Origin: Phyllostachys edulis
Lineage: Eukaryota > Streptophyta > Magnoliopsida > Poales > Poaceae
DNA: 64,000 nucleotides
Direction of reading: 5' to 3'
Assembly (NCBI GenBank): GCA_036346405.1
Contig: CM070562.1
Span: 110,644,412 to 110,708,411, forward strand
Shown here in pieces: positions 46,529 to 60,016 of this stretch. Each line of letters begins with the position of its first letter. The first letter of the stretch is position 1. The notes below the pieces were generated by a model. It was not told the DNA's origin and made no database searches. It was given only the letters and a program-made list of their open reading frames with translations. Made by a program: the position numbers and the translations under genes.

Positions 46529-49500
46529 ATGTCTGATCCTGATGATATAGAGATTCTTCCTATTGCTGGGTCATTTAACGTGGGCAGTGATGAAGCTGTT
46601 GGACCCAATCAAGTCCTGAACACTGGCAAGAAAGAAATGAGTTCTAGATCAGAGATATGGAGCCACTTCACACGACTTGAAGATGACTGGAACAAGGCTA
46701 AGTGCAACTATTGCCCTCGGGTGCTCAAATGTGATTCGCAAAAGAACGGTACCTCCTCACTGGTCTCTCATGCAAAATGTTGTAAGATGCATCCTGATAG
46801 GAGCAAGAATCAAACTCAACTAAGCTACCAACGTAGTGTAGATGGAAATAGTTTTGTAGTTCCTTGGCAATACAATCCTGAAGAAGTTAGGGCAGCATTT
46901 ACTCGCATGATAATTATAGATGAGCTGCCTTTTATATTTCCAGAAAAAGAAGGTTTTAAGGACTTCATTTCCAAAGCTTGTCCTCGGTTCAAAGTTTCAT
47001 CTAGGATAACAATGTATAGAGATGTTCTACGCCTTTATGAAGATGAGAAAGCAAAGCTAAAGAAAATATTTCAAGGATTCTCGTCAAACAATTAGCCTCA
47101 CAACCGACACATGCACATCTTCGACTCTTCAAAATCACATGGTTCTCACTGCACACTGCATTGATAGCAATTGGCAATTTAACAAAAAAAAAATCCTTAG
47201 CTTCTGTTTGGTAGACAACCACAAAGGGGAAGTGTGAGGACCACTTCTCAGGTTAAGCGGGGAGTCCAAAAGCACCATTTTTTTTGCCGGTACTACCGCA
47301 AATGGAGCTACGGTAGTATTGTAGCCAGTACTACCGAGTCAAGGGCAGCGATAGTACCTCGCTGCAATCGGTACTACTGCACGAAGGAACGGTAGTTCCG
47401 CCGGCTAAGCCGAGCAGGCACTGCCCGAAGCTCAGGGAGGTCTGGAAAGACCGCCCGGGGCGTTCGGTAGTACCGCAGTCCGAGAGGACAACTCGGCAAG
47501 TCGGAGAGGAGGTCCGCCAGGACCTCCCAGGAGTTCACAAGACCTCCTGGAGGTCTTGGCCCTGTGCGCACCGAGCTAGTCCCAGGATACAGATGTTAGC
47601 TCGCACAGAATCACTTAGGTACACACACAGCCACAAGGTCAAGACAAAGAATGAAGCAGACAAATTAAACTTAGTATTAAACAAGACCTTATGGTCCAAG
47701 CTTGTTTACAGAGGGTTGCCACTTAGGCTTACAAACCGCAACAAAAGAACCTTGGCAGCTGGAAACACCTAAAACGCATGGATGGCCACCGGCAAGCCCA
47801 CAAGCTGTAGAGTGGAGGACGTCCTAGGCAGCGGGATCATCAAAGAAATCCTCTTCAAAGAGGTCTAAGCTCCCTTGCACTTGGTCATCTTCATACACTG
47901 CTTTGACACAGGGCTCGAAGCCATGAGTACTTTGAATGTACCCAGCAAATCACAGGGAAACACTTATGCAAATAATATTTATGCAATGGCTTACCAAAGG
48001 GGGAGCTGTATGGTTAGTTGCACAAAGCAAGGTTTGACAGCAAATACCATAATAGATTGAAAAGCAACAAGTTAAAACAATAATACATACATACTTTTAT
48101 TTGAAAGGAAGGGAGTGAGCACCAACTCACATCCAAACCACTTGGGGGAGGTCTGGTTGCACCCACAACCAGGACCTCTCCCAAGAACTCTCTAGAGCAC
48201 CAACCCTAGAGCTCGGTCCCATCCCCTAGTCCACACCTCAAGCCAGCCATGACCCCCCCTCTAAAGCCGGCCAAGGTCTCTTTGAGGCAAGGCCACGGCC
48301 TCTCGCAGGAGGGCCCAGGGAACACAAATTTCTCAAAAACTACCCCTTGCACCACTTCTTCGGGAGATGTCCATAACCAAGGACTTGGCTATTCGAATAG
48401 ATTTAACGCTCTGCAGAGGTGTACAATTTTACCCACAATCCACGATCTCTCTAGCGGGACGGGCTCCGGAAAGACCCTTACTCACTTCCAAAGGTGAGCA
48501 GTCTAGAGAGCGTGACAAGGCATTTACAAAGCTTTGATTTGGCTAGGAGCTGCTCGCTAAGGTTTCGCTTCTATATGGGTTGCAAAGCCACCAGATTCGT
48601 GCCCCCTCTTGCGCCGTTGTGATAAAACTCGCTCAACCACAACAGCACCAAGCCATCTCATTGCTAATTATTTGGCCCAGGCCATCCCCATAAAATGACC
48701 TTGTGGTTGCACGGATTACCCGGATCCACAGACACAAAGTTAAGTTTTTAATTGCGCTCAGGCGAGACTTCCACAACCCCTTGTGCAAAGCACCCACTCC
48801 TCACTCCCTGCCTTCTTGCCCAAGCAAAACCATTTTGGGGTTATCCCGGGCCAAAGGACCCCCAAGTCCTGGCACAACCAAAATTTAACAAAGTGGTCTC
48901 GCACCACAATCAACACAACATACGGTACCCCACCATAGTTGCTTAACAGTGGCACCAACCATAGATTTCATAGTTCATTAATCAAGATTAATTGATGAAG
49001 CATGATTCTCGAAACCCACGGATCTAAAGCAAGGCTAAGCATACGCTTTACGGTCCCATGTTGGCAATACCAAAAGATGCCAACTAGAATACCCAACCTA
49101 GAGTTTCCAAAGGGGTGTATGTCAACATGTCCAGCAACAAATCCAAAGGAGGCATAATATCAAGTGAGGAAGAATAACTATTGCCCAAATATTTTCATAT
49201 AAAAGTAGCCATGCATGACAAAGTAAAACAAAATACGTTTCAAAGACTAGGCTCAACATGATCAAGGGCTATGACTTGCCTTCGTCAAGCAGTGCGGGTC
49301 CTTCGGTTGAAACTGCTGGGTCCAAAAACTCCTCAAGCTCGGGATCTACACATCCGCAAAGAACCAAATAAGCAAAACTGCTCTAGGCAAAAGATCTTAA
49401 AGACTCAAAAGAACCTAGGCAAAACTTCATCCAAAAGAAACCAATAAACCAGGAGCACAGCTCCGCTAGAAGAGCTCCAGGGAAGGTCTTGAGCATCGAG

Positions 49501-52500
49501 GAGCCAGGCAACAAGAGTTAGAAATGAGCCAAAAGTGACAAGGGAGTGATTGCCCGGGCTATTTATAGCCAGGGTTGGCAAAAGCACAAAGAGGGCTCAG
49601 CCAAAACGTGTTAATGATCGGAGGTGGCCTGGTCAGGGCTAGGACAGGGCAGGTCCTAAAAAGAAATAAACAATGCACCATAGAAGTGACTGCATTTAAT
49701 GTGATCCGACATGCATTAAATGAGCCCAAAGTTTCAAGGCGGCAAAATGATAAAAGGTGGGTGAGGCTGATCAACGGGGCCGGCCCAAGGAGTGCACGAC
49801 CAATCAAGGAGGCGGTCCTCGCCACACAATTGTCTTTACAAGAAGGCCACGGGGAGGTCCTATGGACAAGAGGTCCAGAGGCACTAGGAGGTCCAGAGAC
49901 TCAAGGAGGAGGTCCTGGATAGGAGGTCCAGAGGCACGAAGAAGTTCGAAAAAGGGACACGATATCTCCGACGGCGGTAATACTGCGCTCAAGAGGAGGT
50001 GCTACCGAATAACGGTAGTTTCGGGTTTAAGGTGTGGTACAACCGCAAGCCGGGAAGGGGCTTGACGGCTGAGACAAATCAAGGAGAGATCTTAACGGTT
50101 TAGACTCTCAAAAGGAGATCCTAAACGGTTAAGATCAACGGCAAAAAAAGGGGGGAGTGAGGTTCTGACGGTAAGGTCTCCAAGGGGGAGGTCCTACGGT
50201 CAGATCAAAAGGGTAAGGCGGTCCTGACGGTAAGATCTCCAAAAGGGAGGTCCTACGGTCAGATCCAATCAAGGGGTTTCTATGGGACTGGGACCATGCT
50301 CAAGCGGTAGGTCTGGCCAAGCGAACGGTAGGTCCGACCTGGGGAAGTCCTATGGACACGGAGAGATCCAAAGGAGTACAGAGGGGTCCCAAGGTCACAA
50401 AGGGGCCCTGAGGGTTAGATTTCTCAAATGAGATCTCAACAGTCAAGACCAAAGCAAAGGAGAGGTCCGCGAAAACAAAGATACGCGGAAACAAGCTAGG
50501 GCCGTTAGATCCAGATCGAACAGAGCCAAGCAAAGGGGCCGTCCGGACCGAGCGAACGCACCTTCAAGTTTGGGTCGTCCAAAACATCAACGGTCCTGAG
50601 GCGAGGAAAGTTAAACCCTAGCTGTACGACCGCAAAACAACAGCGGTAGGTCCGCAAGGGTACAAGGAGGTCTTCAAGGAGTCAAGGGAGGTCCTTTGGA
50701 CTCTAAGGAGGTCCAATGGCAAGGGAGGCCCAAAAGACTCTGAGGAGGTCTCACTGAAGGTGATAGTTCCGAAGGAACAAACAGTAGTACCGCCAAGGCA
50801 AGCGGTAGCACCGCACAAGCGCGAGGGAGGTCAAAGGAGCTCCACATGGTCATAGGGAGATCCATATGGGCACATGGAGGTCCGAGAAGGCTCAAGGGAG
50901 GACTTGACAAAGGCGGTAGTTCTGACACTACCACAACGGTACGGCTGGGGGTCAGAAATACCAAACGGAGAAGGTAAAACCAAAGCTAAGTGCCGCACTT
51001 GACCGGACGGTACGACCGCTAAAGGGATGGCAGTAATACCACAACCCGGACTGAACCACCCCCAAGGGAGGTCCAGAGGAAGGGAAACAAGGCCAAACTC
51101 GGCTTTGAGAAACCAAAGGGGTTTTGAAACACAAACCCGAGCTTGTCCCTCAGTAGGAGGTCCAAGACAAGGGGAGGTCTAAACGGAGAGAGATGTTTTA
51201 ATCTCAAAGAGATTCAAACCAACAAGGGAGGTTTGAAGGAAGGTTAAACCAAGAAGCACACAGAGAAACTCAGGAAGAAAACAAACCAAGGAACACCAAA
51301 GAATAACAAGAAGCTCCAACCAACAGAGAACATCAACAAGGGACTTAGTTCAGGTTTGATTAGGTCAAGTTAAACTCTCCAGCTTCCAAAATACCAAGTT
51401 AAGCTTGAACAGGCAATTAAACCAAATGGTTCCTTTTTTTTTAAAGTTGGCAAGAACTCTAGAATAAACGGGACATTACAGGAAGACATAGGGGAAGTAC
51501 TAGATAAATGCTTGCTTGAGTGGGGTATTGAGAATGTTCGCACTATCACTGTAGATAATGCTAGTTCAAATGATGGTTCTATAGGCTACATGAGGAGTTC
51601 TTTGTCAAATCGTGGTGCTACTTTTGCAAAAAGGTAGTCATCTTCACATGAGATGTGTAGCTCATATTATGAATCTTGTGGTGCAAGATGGGTTGAAGAC
51701 AATGGCTCCTTCTATTTCCCGTATTCGTAGTGCTATCAAATATGTGAGAAGCTCCCCTGCACGAATGAATAACTTCAAGAAATGTGTGCAAATCAGCAAG
51801 ATAGAAGAAAAAGGTTTGGTGTGTCTTGACGTGTGCACTCGATGGAACTCAACATATCTTACGTTAGAGAGTGTCGTGGGTTTCTACAAGGCATTTGAAA
51901 GGCTTGAACTCCAGGACCCCTCCTACAATACAGAATTGGCTGTGAATGGGGTTCCAAAACATGATGATTGGGTGTTTGCAAATGAATTTAAGGTATTTCT
52001 AAAACATTTCTTCGACCTTACAGAAAAAGTTTCTAGCACGAAGTATGTTACTTCCAACACTTTCTTTGAAGATATTGTCGGTGTTAATTATTTATTGTTC
52101 AATTTGAGTCAACGTGAGGATGATGATGATATCCTCAAACACATGGCTGCTGACATGAATAAAAAATACAATAAGTATTGGGGGGATCCTGAGAAGATGA
52201 ATGATTTAATTTTTATTGATGCAATGCTTGATCCTAGGTGCAACCTTTTTCCTTTTTTGTGTATTTTATCAAGATATCATCAATCTGGTTATTTTATCAT
52301 TGACTAATCTTACTTTTGTTTAATATTTATGCAAGGACCAAACAATCTGATTATTTGCATGATATTATCAACTCAACATATGGCCAAATTAAGGGTGAAA
52401 GGATATGGGTCAAGGCTCATAAGGCACTCTTAGATCTTTTTAAAGAATACAAGAATTTGTATTATCAAGTTGGAAGCAAATGTGATGGACAAGCTTCATC

Positions 52501-53079
52501 ACAATCACAAACTAGTGGTAGTGGTACTGAGCATTCAAAATCTGATTCTACAAATATAATGAGGTCTTTATACAACAAGAGAATGAAAATTTCTAGTGGT
52601 GGTAAAGTTGAATTGGACAAGTACCTTGCCGAAGATACCGAAGATTATGTTAAAGGTTTTGGCATTCTCTATTGGTGGAAATGCAGTTCACCTCGTTTTC
52701 TGATCCTTCCATGCCTGGCTAGTGATATATTAGCAATTCCCATATCAACTGTTGCTTCTGAATCAGCTTTTAGTACTAGTGGTCGTGTTCTCGATGATTT
52801 TAGATGCTCGTTGTCTCCATTAGCACTCCAATGCTTGATATGTGCACAAGATTGGTTGTGTGGCTCAAAGCGTATAAATGTTGAAGCCGATCTAGCGGAT
52901 TTGTCTAAATTTGAAGGTACTATAAGTCTAGGCATCATATTTCTATTTCTGAGTGTTACAAATCCTCAACTTGTTATCTTCTTTTTGTATCATACTGTCA
53001 TGTAGGTATCGGGAAGATGGTCCAAGATGTGGAAGATATTCCAACAGCTAGTGTCTTCTCCTCTGACTTTGATATTTAA
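46529..53079 (+). pseudogene. BED-finger hAT transposase (RICESLEEPER-like), interrupted
   Basis: Begins MSDPDDIEILPIAGSFN after a probable splice acceptor. A BED finger follows: SEIWSHFTRLEDDWNKAKC, with ligands CNYC and HAKCC. The next segment (FPEKEGFKDFISKACPRF) leads to a frame break in an A-run near 47060 just before TISLTTDTCTSS. At 47232 the frame enters an LTR; it resumes at 51486 so that NHKGE continues as DIGEVLDKCLLEWGIENV. A second A-run frame break at about 51630 precedes HMRCVAHIMNLVVQD. CTRWNSTYLTLE and MLDPRCNLF follow, a possible intron at about 52250-52330, then the dimerisation domain (ASDILAIPISTVASESAF) and the end SSDFDI. All hAT domains are present but the copy cannot be translated as it stands. 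Confidence 0.88.
47228..51485. mobile_element. 4.25-kb solo-LTR-like insertion with 5-bp target duplication
   Basis: 47233-51480 starts TGTGAGGACC and ends GGGACATTACA (TG...CA), flanked by GGAAG on both sides (47228-47232 and 51481-51485). No reverse transcriptase, integrase, primer-binding site or repeated end was found inside, so a single very long LTR fits best. The sequence is crowded with GCGGTAGTACCG-like and GGAGGTCC words (47290-47560 and 49860-51200). Parts at 48390-48800 resemble the LTR family at 54.5-56.1 kb. Confidence 0.82.
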
Positions 53080-53930
53080 CTTTGACGCTTGAAGAACTAT
53101 GAAATTGGACTATGTAGACTGTAATATGAGTAATCTTTTGTAATTGTTTAGTTGCTATTTGGACTGTTGAATATTTTGGGACATTGAACTGAAGTTTGGA
53201 ACTATGGAGTTTGGACTAAATTGATGTGAGCATGCTTGCTAGTTAAATGGTTATTACTTTGTAGTTCCTTAATCCTTGGCAACTTCTTGTTGAATCAATG
53301 GAATATGGATCAATGGACTGAATACTGATGTAGTAGTTAATGATTGATGGTGTAGTAGTGTCTTCTTTGCTGTTGGAGTGCTAACTTTCTTTGGCGCCGG
53401 GTCATTTGTCTTCCGCTGGTGATCTCTAGTTCTCCACGCAAAGAGCCAAAGACTACTGGGTACTGGAGTGGCCACTACTGGGCGCTTGGCTACTGGCTGT
53501 TTCTTGTTTGTGCTTGGTGCTTGCTAATGCTTTGCTGTGGACCCGCGGTGCAGCAGCCAACAGACTGCAGAGTGTTGGACTGCTCACTATTGCTTCCTGC
53601 TTGCTTTGCAAATTGCAATTGCTAGTTTCCTGCTGGCTTGCTGCGATGCATAGTGCTGCCGCTACCTGCTATGTGCAACGTCGTCGTTTGTAATTCACGT
53701 CAACTTTGGTAAATATGGTATTTACCGATACTGTACCCAAAAAATTGGGATTTACCGAAACCAAACCGTATTTTTAAAAGCATCGTATTTACCAAACTAA
53801 CAATATCGTATCTACCGTATATACTGAACTGAAAAAACTGAACAAACACCCCCACTAGTTAGGAAGCAGCGGTGCATGCACGATGCATGCTAGCTCATCA
53901 TGACCATGTACGTGCGACATTTGTGTGTAC

Positions 53931-54500
53931 GGGGGTGTTTGGGATGGAAGAGCTTATAGCAGTTTTCGGTTGGGCTATACGCGTGAAGGGCTGAACGGCT
54001 GAGCTAAAGATATTTGATATTTGTTAGTCTAGTTTTTAGGTAGACTGACCGGCTCTTCTCAGTTAGGAAGTGTCCAAAAATGCTTTCTGAAGCAAATGAT
54101 GACTTGTTTGGTGCCATTTGAAATGATTTGATTTGTTTTTTTTTGCATGTTCACATAGAAATGTAAATTTAAGCATTAAATGCACTACATTTTCAATTCC
54201 CAAGTATGAAATACAAAACATTACATGCATAGGATCCTTGCTTTGAACTTTCGCATATCCATTCATTTGGAATCTACCAAGATTTTATTTCAAACAATAA
54301 TCAAATTTTCATACAAGAAATCTTAACGACAATTAATGGCAATCATGAGATCACATGATTACACAAAAAAAGATGAAAAACGGAAAATGAGGGGGAAAAA
54401 CTAGATCTACACAAGGTGGCGCCACTTCGGGAGGAGGCAGAGATCGGGCGGCGGTGCCAAGGGAGGAGGAGGAGGCCGGGATGGTAGTGCCGATGGAGAA
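53931..54500 (+). mobile_element. Left part of an element related to the array-bearing family
   Basis: Starts GGGGGTGTTTGGGATGG. It aligns with 6285-6490: TTAGGTAGACTG/TTAGGTAGGCTG, GGAAGTG-CC-AAA, and GACTTGTTTGGTGCCATTTGA versus GGCTTGTTTAATGCCGTTTAA. Here the 10-bp array is absent; a single TTAACGACAATTAATGGC word occurs at 54322. It is cut at about 54500 by an LTR. Confidence 0.6.
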
Positions 54501-54502
54501 GG

Positions 54503-56078
54503 TGTGTAACTTTACCTATAATATATGATCAACTCGTAATGTCGATCAGTGACACGTTTCTATACGCGTGCGACTAAGATGGTCATAACAAGGCTTTTTT
54601 TATACCTAATCCCAACGCTTCTCTCGCCCGGTGGGTGAACCCCTCAACACTGGGACAATGACCATTATGGGACACACCGAGAATTCTCGCATTAGTGGGC
54701 TACATTTTCAATGAGGAACCTATCGTTGTGGGGTACATCTGCATCCCTTTTCGACAATAGAAATCCAACCTACTATTATGTGCGGGAGTTATATAGAAAC
54801 TAAGCAAAATACTTGACCAAGTCGCGCTCATACTTGACTTGTGGTTGCACGATTATTAGTTCATAAATATGGCATATGATTCGGTCCTTAATCGACTCAG
54901 GCGAGATAATCCGCAAGCCCAACTCTCGTGCAACCCTTGCACCGATTTCATACCATCCACTAACCCAAGTCTCCATTATTTCATAAAAAAACAATTTTCT
55001 TGTTTCCAATGGTAACCCACATTAGACCTGTTAAAACGTCAAGCCCGGCCTCGAATGGGCAGGTCCGAGCCCAGCCCGGTCTGAAAATTGAAATGTCACG
55101 TTACCACACTACTAATCACATTATGTCAATGTTTGTGTCATATTCAAATTAACCATTGATCATCTCTAGGCATGACCATTATCCAAGTTTAATTAACCAA
55201 GGGCCATCTTATTATGATAATTTAGCCTAAGGGAGGTCGCAGCTGAATCCTTCTCCACCCGAGACGGGGAAGAGGGGCAAAGCTAGGGGGAAGGCAGAGG
55301 AGGACATAGCGGGGAAAATGATGTGCTCGACTGCAGTTTTATAGAGGGAGGAACCAAGAATGGACGAGGGTGAGCTCGGCATTGTGCGAGCAGCCGAGCA
55401 AAACAGCGACAACTGGCTCTGGCGCACGGATGGGACAAGGTCGTGGCGAAGTGTGAGAGGGGGGCTTAAGGCGATGCTACAGAGCTCGAGGTGGAGGGCT
55501 AACACGACGTCTAGCTCGCGCAGTGTGCGTGCGTACGGCGCAACGAGTGAGCGATGGAGAGAGAGAGAGAGCTGGCGTGAGGAAGAGAAACAACACTCTC
55601 ATGTTCGGCTTGACAGGTGGGGGCGGCGCCCACTCGTTAGCGAGAGAGAGAGAGAGAGAGAGAGAGAGCAGAGTGTGTTGGGCTAGCCGTTGCTGAGCCG
55701 CGGCTACGCACATGCCGCGAGGGAAGGGAAGGGAAGAGGGCGACGGCGCGGGCCGCGAGGCTGGGCCACGAGGAGAAAGAAAGGAGGGTGGGCCGGCGGT
55801 TGGAATTCGGCCCGAGGGGGAGAGAGGGAAAGAGAAAGGTTTGAAAAATATTTTGATTTAAATTTTGAAAGGATTTTGCAACAACCACGTTTAAGTATTA
55901 TGGTTTGCACACAAATAAAATTTAGGTTTTTGCAAATCCGAATTTTGTGACAAGGGAATTGTTTTAACTCTGTAAATTGCAAGGCGAAGCTTTTGTGAAA
56001 TTTTGAAATACAACCAAAGTTTTTAAAATTCATAAAAATCGTGCATTTTTAAATTAGAGACAAATTTGGAATGTTACA
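54503..56078 (-). mobile_element. LTR (solo or truncated), same family as 62298-64000
   Basis: On the minus strand it begins TGTAACATTCCAAATTTG, closely resembling TGTAACACCCTGAATTTT at 62298. Both contain a CT/AG dinucleotide run not far in (55642-55668 here, about 62455-62470 there). The far end (54503) starts TGTGTAAC. The 5-bp flanks (GAAGG and CCGCG) do not match, so the copy is probably truncated. No coding sequence is supported. Confidence 0.6.
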
Positions 56079-56758
56079 CCGCGCTATTTGTTGGTCCTGC
56101 AGGATGCTTTGATGTGCTCCTTGCATTGTTTTCTCTCCCTAGATAGCTTAGTTTCCTGTTCAGAAATGCTTCGCGTACGACGCCCTGGTCTTCTGGCTGC
56201 GCCTCCCACGCCTCCTTCGAGCGCCCGCCGACTCCGACGGGCCCACGCGTCGGCTCTAGCCGCCCGCCCACACGCTTCACCTGCCTGGCCGTCCTCGAGC
56301 CTTCGTCCGACCATCACGTGCACTGTATCCGTACGATGATAAAAAACATTCCTCTTTCCTGTTTGTCTCTCTGTGTACATGTTTTTTTGCCATACCTGTT
56401 CACGGTAGACATGGCACTGGCACGAGTGTAGTAATGGCACAGTTATGTGCAGTTATGTCTAGCTGCTTGCTCACGTGGACGCATCCTCCCGCACGGCAAC
56501 GCCGGAGAGCCCGCCTCGCGCGCCACCCAGGCCCCGGCCGAACCGACCAGCATCTTCTCTACGCCACCCGCACGCACACTGCACACGCAAAAGATACATA
56601 GGGCCCAACCAAACCGGCATGCGAAGAAAGGAGCAAAAGCTAAGCTAGCTTCAACTCGAACACGGCCACGGCCATCGTCACACACAACGCAATGCGGATC
56701 TGGGCCCCGTCAGAGTTCAGACATCCGAACGTCACTCCCAGCTCGTAGCAAATGGCAA
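56079..56758. other. GC-rich intergenic stretch, no gene supported
   Basis: Short frames are present but lack splice-consistent structure or recognisable domains. Confidence 0.4.
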
Positions 56759-57029
56759 GGGGCTGTTTGGTACGTGGCGATTCAAGACATGGTAAAGCTA
56801 AAATTTGGCGAAAAAAATGTTGTTTGGATTGCAGCTAAGACAAATTTTAGCGATATCAAAATTTAGGTGTGCGATTTTCTCATCCTCAAATTGCTCGTGT
56901 GGGATATTAGATTTTGTTGGTGCAGCTAAATTTTTATAGGTATTACGTTAGTAACAAATCAAACAAAAGATATTTTTTATCGGTATTACCAAAATTTGAT
57001 TTGGCTGTTGTTAATAAACCAAACAGTCC
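56759..57029. mobile_element. Tourist/PIF-like MITE
   Basis: Left GGGGCTGTTTGGTACG and right CCAAACAGTCC (inverted GGACTGTTTGGTTTA), about 271 bp, AT-rich interior with CAAAATTTAG words. No clear duplicated target triplet. Confidence 0.6.
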
Positions 57030-57628
57030 AAATAGACCCCTCGAAGGTTGGAATCAGATCCTCTCACATTGCAAAGGAAACGGTAGAGAGTAACCGCGCC
57101 GTGACATTGCGACGATCTAAACCGTCCGATTTAAAAAGAACAGACTAAATCAACTGCGATAGGGTCGCTACATCACTTGCTACAGTGTTCTTTCATGTTA
57201 CGAAACAATGTCGCAGCACTGAGCACGCCTCAAAGGATCGAACAGCTCCTACGAGAAAGAATGGGAAGAAAGTGAAAAGAAATCGCGGGAGGCAGAGGCA
57301 CGCCTCGCGCGGCTCACGAGCGGCGGACATGACGCACCTTTTCACGCTCGGCTTGACCGTTGCGTGGTCCCCACGCCCCCTCTGCGCTTTCCCAGAGCCA
57401 TGTCGAGTCCTAGTTTCACCACACTTACATGTTGGCCCTAGCGTTCGTTGGGCCCGCGTGTCACGCGCACACACTGGTAGCAGTGGGCCACGTCGGCGTA
57501 GACACAGGGGTGCGCGACGATGATCACGCAAAACATTCGAGGATAAGGTGCGTTGGTGGTGGTGTCTTTCCAGGAGCCCATTCGTCGTAGAATACGCCGC
57601 TAATCCCAAACTGACAGTCGAGTAAACA

Positions 57629-57903
57629 TAAGGCTGGTTCTAATGGGTGGTTTCTTACTATAGTTTCTTATTGCATGAAAAGCATTTAGATATCATCTTT
57701 CCAATACATGGTATCCTAGAGTGTGGTATCCTAGATCTTTGATATAGAGTATTCTTAGTATTTCTACCAGGATCACGTGTATGAGTGGTATCTAAATAAG
57801 ATACTGATCTGCTCTCTCTCTTCTTTAATTACAGTCTTGCATCGATTTTTTGCTTTTATGTGGCGTCTTAAAACTCGCAGGTGGAGCATTGGGACCAACC
57901 TAA
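57629..57903. mobile_element. Tourist-like MITE with TAA target duplication
   Basis: The element is 57632-57900 (269 bp). Left GGCTGGTTCTAATGGG and inverted right GGTTGGTCCCAATGC are imperfect inverted repeats. It is flanked by TAA at 57629-57631 and 57901-57903, the 3-bp duplication typical of PIF/Harbinger (Tourist) MITEs. Confidence 0.85.
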
Positions 57904-60016
57904 GAAGAATACAACACCAACCAATTAATCCTAAGGTCCCACTTGGAACGCGAGATTTATTTACCCCCCAGTTTTTAGGGAGCTGAAGTGTTTGCTCGAG
58001 ATTCCTGCGTTCCAAACGGACGCACCGCAGCAGATGCCAGATGAGTCCCAACCAGGGATGGAAAAAAAACTCGTTATTGGATCAAAATTGTTTTAACTGT
58101 ACTAATTAATTGGTTAAATATTAAAATAAGGTAATTTATAATGAAATTAAATTCCTCTTTAACTCAGCTCGGCTCGTTAGTACGATCTAAAAATACTTCT
58201 AAACTATAATAAAATAATATTAAATTAAACCACATCGATTTCGAAAAACAACTCAATAAAACGAGGAATTAACTCGATATCCGCCCCCTAGTTCCAATCC
58301 TGTGTATAACCTTAGCTCGTTAGATGCAAGCACCATACTGCGGCCTTGTGGGAGTCGTACTGGCGTTAGTTTGATCAATATCCATAAGGAAAATCTTTAT
58401 AAAAGCATCAACATCCATGTATACCCGTGAGAATAGCCAAGCCTTGAGACACTGCATGACCAATAGTTGTTATCGTAGTCTGCTATCAAGTTTTAAAAAT
58501 CTTTAACATCACTCTCCTGAAAACAGAATGAAAACACAGCCACCATGTATACAGCCTAATGAAAGACCACAAATCCACCATACCAGGTAGCGATAACTCA
58601 GACCGATGTGCTCGCCATCTTTGTCGTTGGCAATGCAACAATTCTTGTTTGCCTGATTCCAAGAATTATGCAGCCACGACTTCAGAAGCAGGATTTCAGA
58701 AAAAAAAAGAAAACACACAAGAGCTCCATCGTCTGCTAGTTTGTCATAGCAAGCTAAAACACATAATTCTATTTGTAAAAGGTAGGATTATCGAAGAAGA
58801 TGAACAGAATAGTAGCTATGCAATAATGCAGGTGAGATTCAATCACATGAGCACATTTCATCAGAAATACAACAATGTATGGAAGTAGTCATGGGCAAAA
58901 AAAAGGCAATTCCATACAGAAAATCGGGTGATTATCAACAATTTGTACCAAAGTACCATCCAGCAAATTAGAGGAAGTAATCAAAGTTGCTCGGTTCCCA
59001 AACATGAGCACGACCTCACGGGAGGGGAAGGAGGGGGCAAGCGGATGGAGAGGCGGCGTCGGGAAGGGGAGGTGAAGGCACGGGGATTGTAGGTAGCGAC
59101 GGTGCGGGGAGAGGAAGTGGCAGAGGAAGAGAGCAGGAGAGGAACAAGCCAGGGATGATGGACCGGCTGGCGAAGCAGCGGCGTGAGAGAGGTAGGAAGA
59201 GAGCGGTAGAGGAGCGAGCCAGGGGAGAGACTACCTACCGGGATCAGCATCCGAGGTCGGCGGGTTCGCAGAGGTCATTGGGATGTGCAACCAAGGCGCC
59301 ACTGTCTTTGGAGTGCCGCTGCTTGCCAAAACCATGCGTAGTCTATGACATCCTAGGGTTTGGCCGTGCGCCAACCCAGGAGTGGGGACGACAGCGTGGA
59401 AGGTGGGGAGGAGAGATTGGTGGTGGTGGTGGTGACGGCGAGGGAGGAAGCGAGCACGAGGGCGGGGAGGAGGTGAGGGAGCATGGAAGGTGGGGAGGAG
59501 GGAGCGGCAGCGGCGCAGGAAGAGACAAGGAGGAAGCGAGCATGAGGGCGACGCGACCGAGGGGCAGGGAAGAGGTGAGGGATGCTAGGCGAGCGGAGGA
59601 GGCGAGGATGCGGGTGCAACTGCGAGGCGACGGCGAGCGAGAGGAGAAGGCAAGGAGGCGAGCGCCAAGCGAGGGCGATGCAGGATTGGAGCCTGAGGTG
59701 GCTAGGGGTTTGGTGTGGTGGAGGACGTGCGGGCTGATCTGGGGCACCCGTTGTGATCCCTACGATTCGACGGCCATGCAACCCCTCGATGCCGAGGACT
59801 TCGATGCAATCTGAACGCGACGATGACAGTCGTGCACTCATGATCTGACGGTTGGCGCGTGACGAAACGGGGACCTTTATGTGAATCCGAAAACTGCGGG
59901 GGTCTTTTCGCAAAAAAGGCGACATGGGTGCTCCCGGAGGCCGCCGACCTCTTGTGCTTTTAGAAAGAGAATATTAGAGTAGTGAGTACTACTGGGCCCA
60001 GTTTGTTTAGGGCATG
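57904..60016. other. Intergenic, no supported gene
   Basis: AT-rich up to about 58,980, then GC-rich with GAGGA-type low-complexity sequence (59390-59700). The long frames there are Arg/Glu/Gly-rich composition artefacts. A stretch around 59000-59350 could be an untranslated leader on the minus strand, but nothing decides this. Confidence 0.4.

Larger units (their letters stand above)
45535..53857 (+). mobile_element. hAT element C (RICESLEEPER-like) broken by an LTR insertion
   Basis: Terminal regions contain many short words such as ACCGTA, TACCGAAACC and CCGGT at both sides (45590-45700 and 53700-53830). CTAGTTA occurs just outside each side (45525-45531 and 53855-53861) and may be part of an 8-bp duplication (GCTAGTTA versus ACTAGTTA). 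Exact termini remain uncertain because TAGTG-type ends match only briefly. It carries a full-length but damaged transposase gene and, inside it, a 4,248-bp LTR insertion. Confidence 0.75.
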
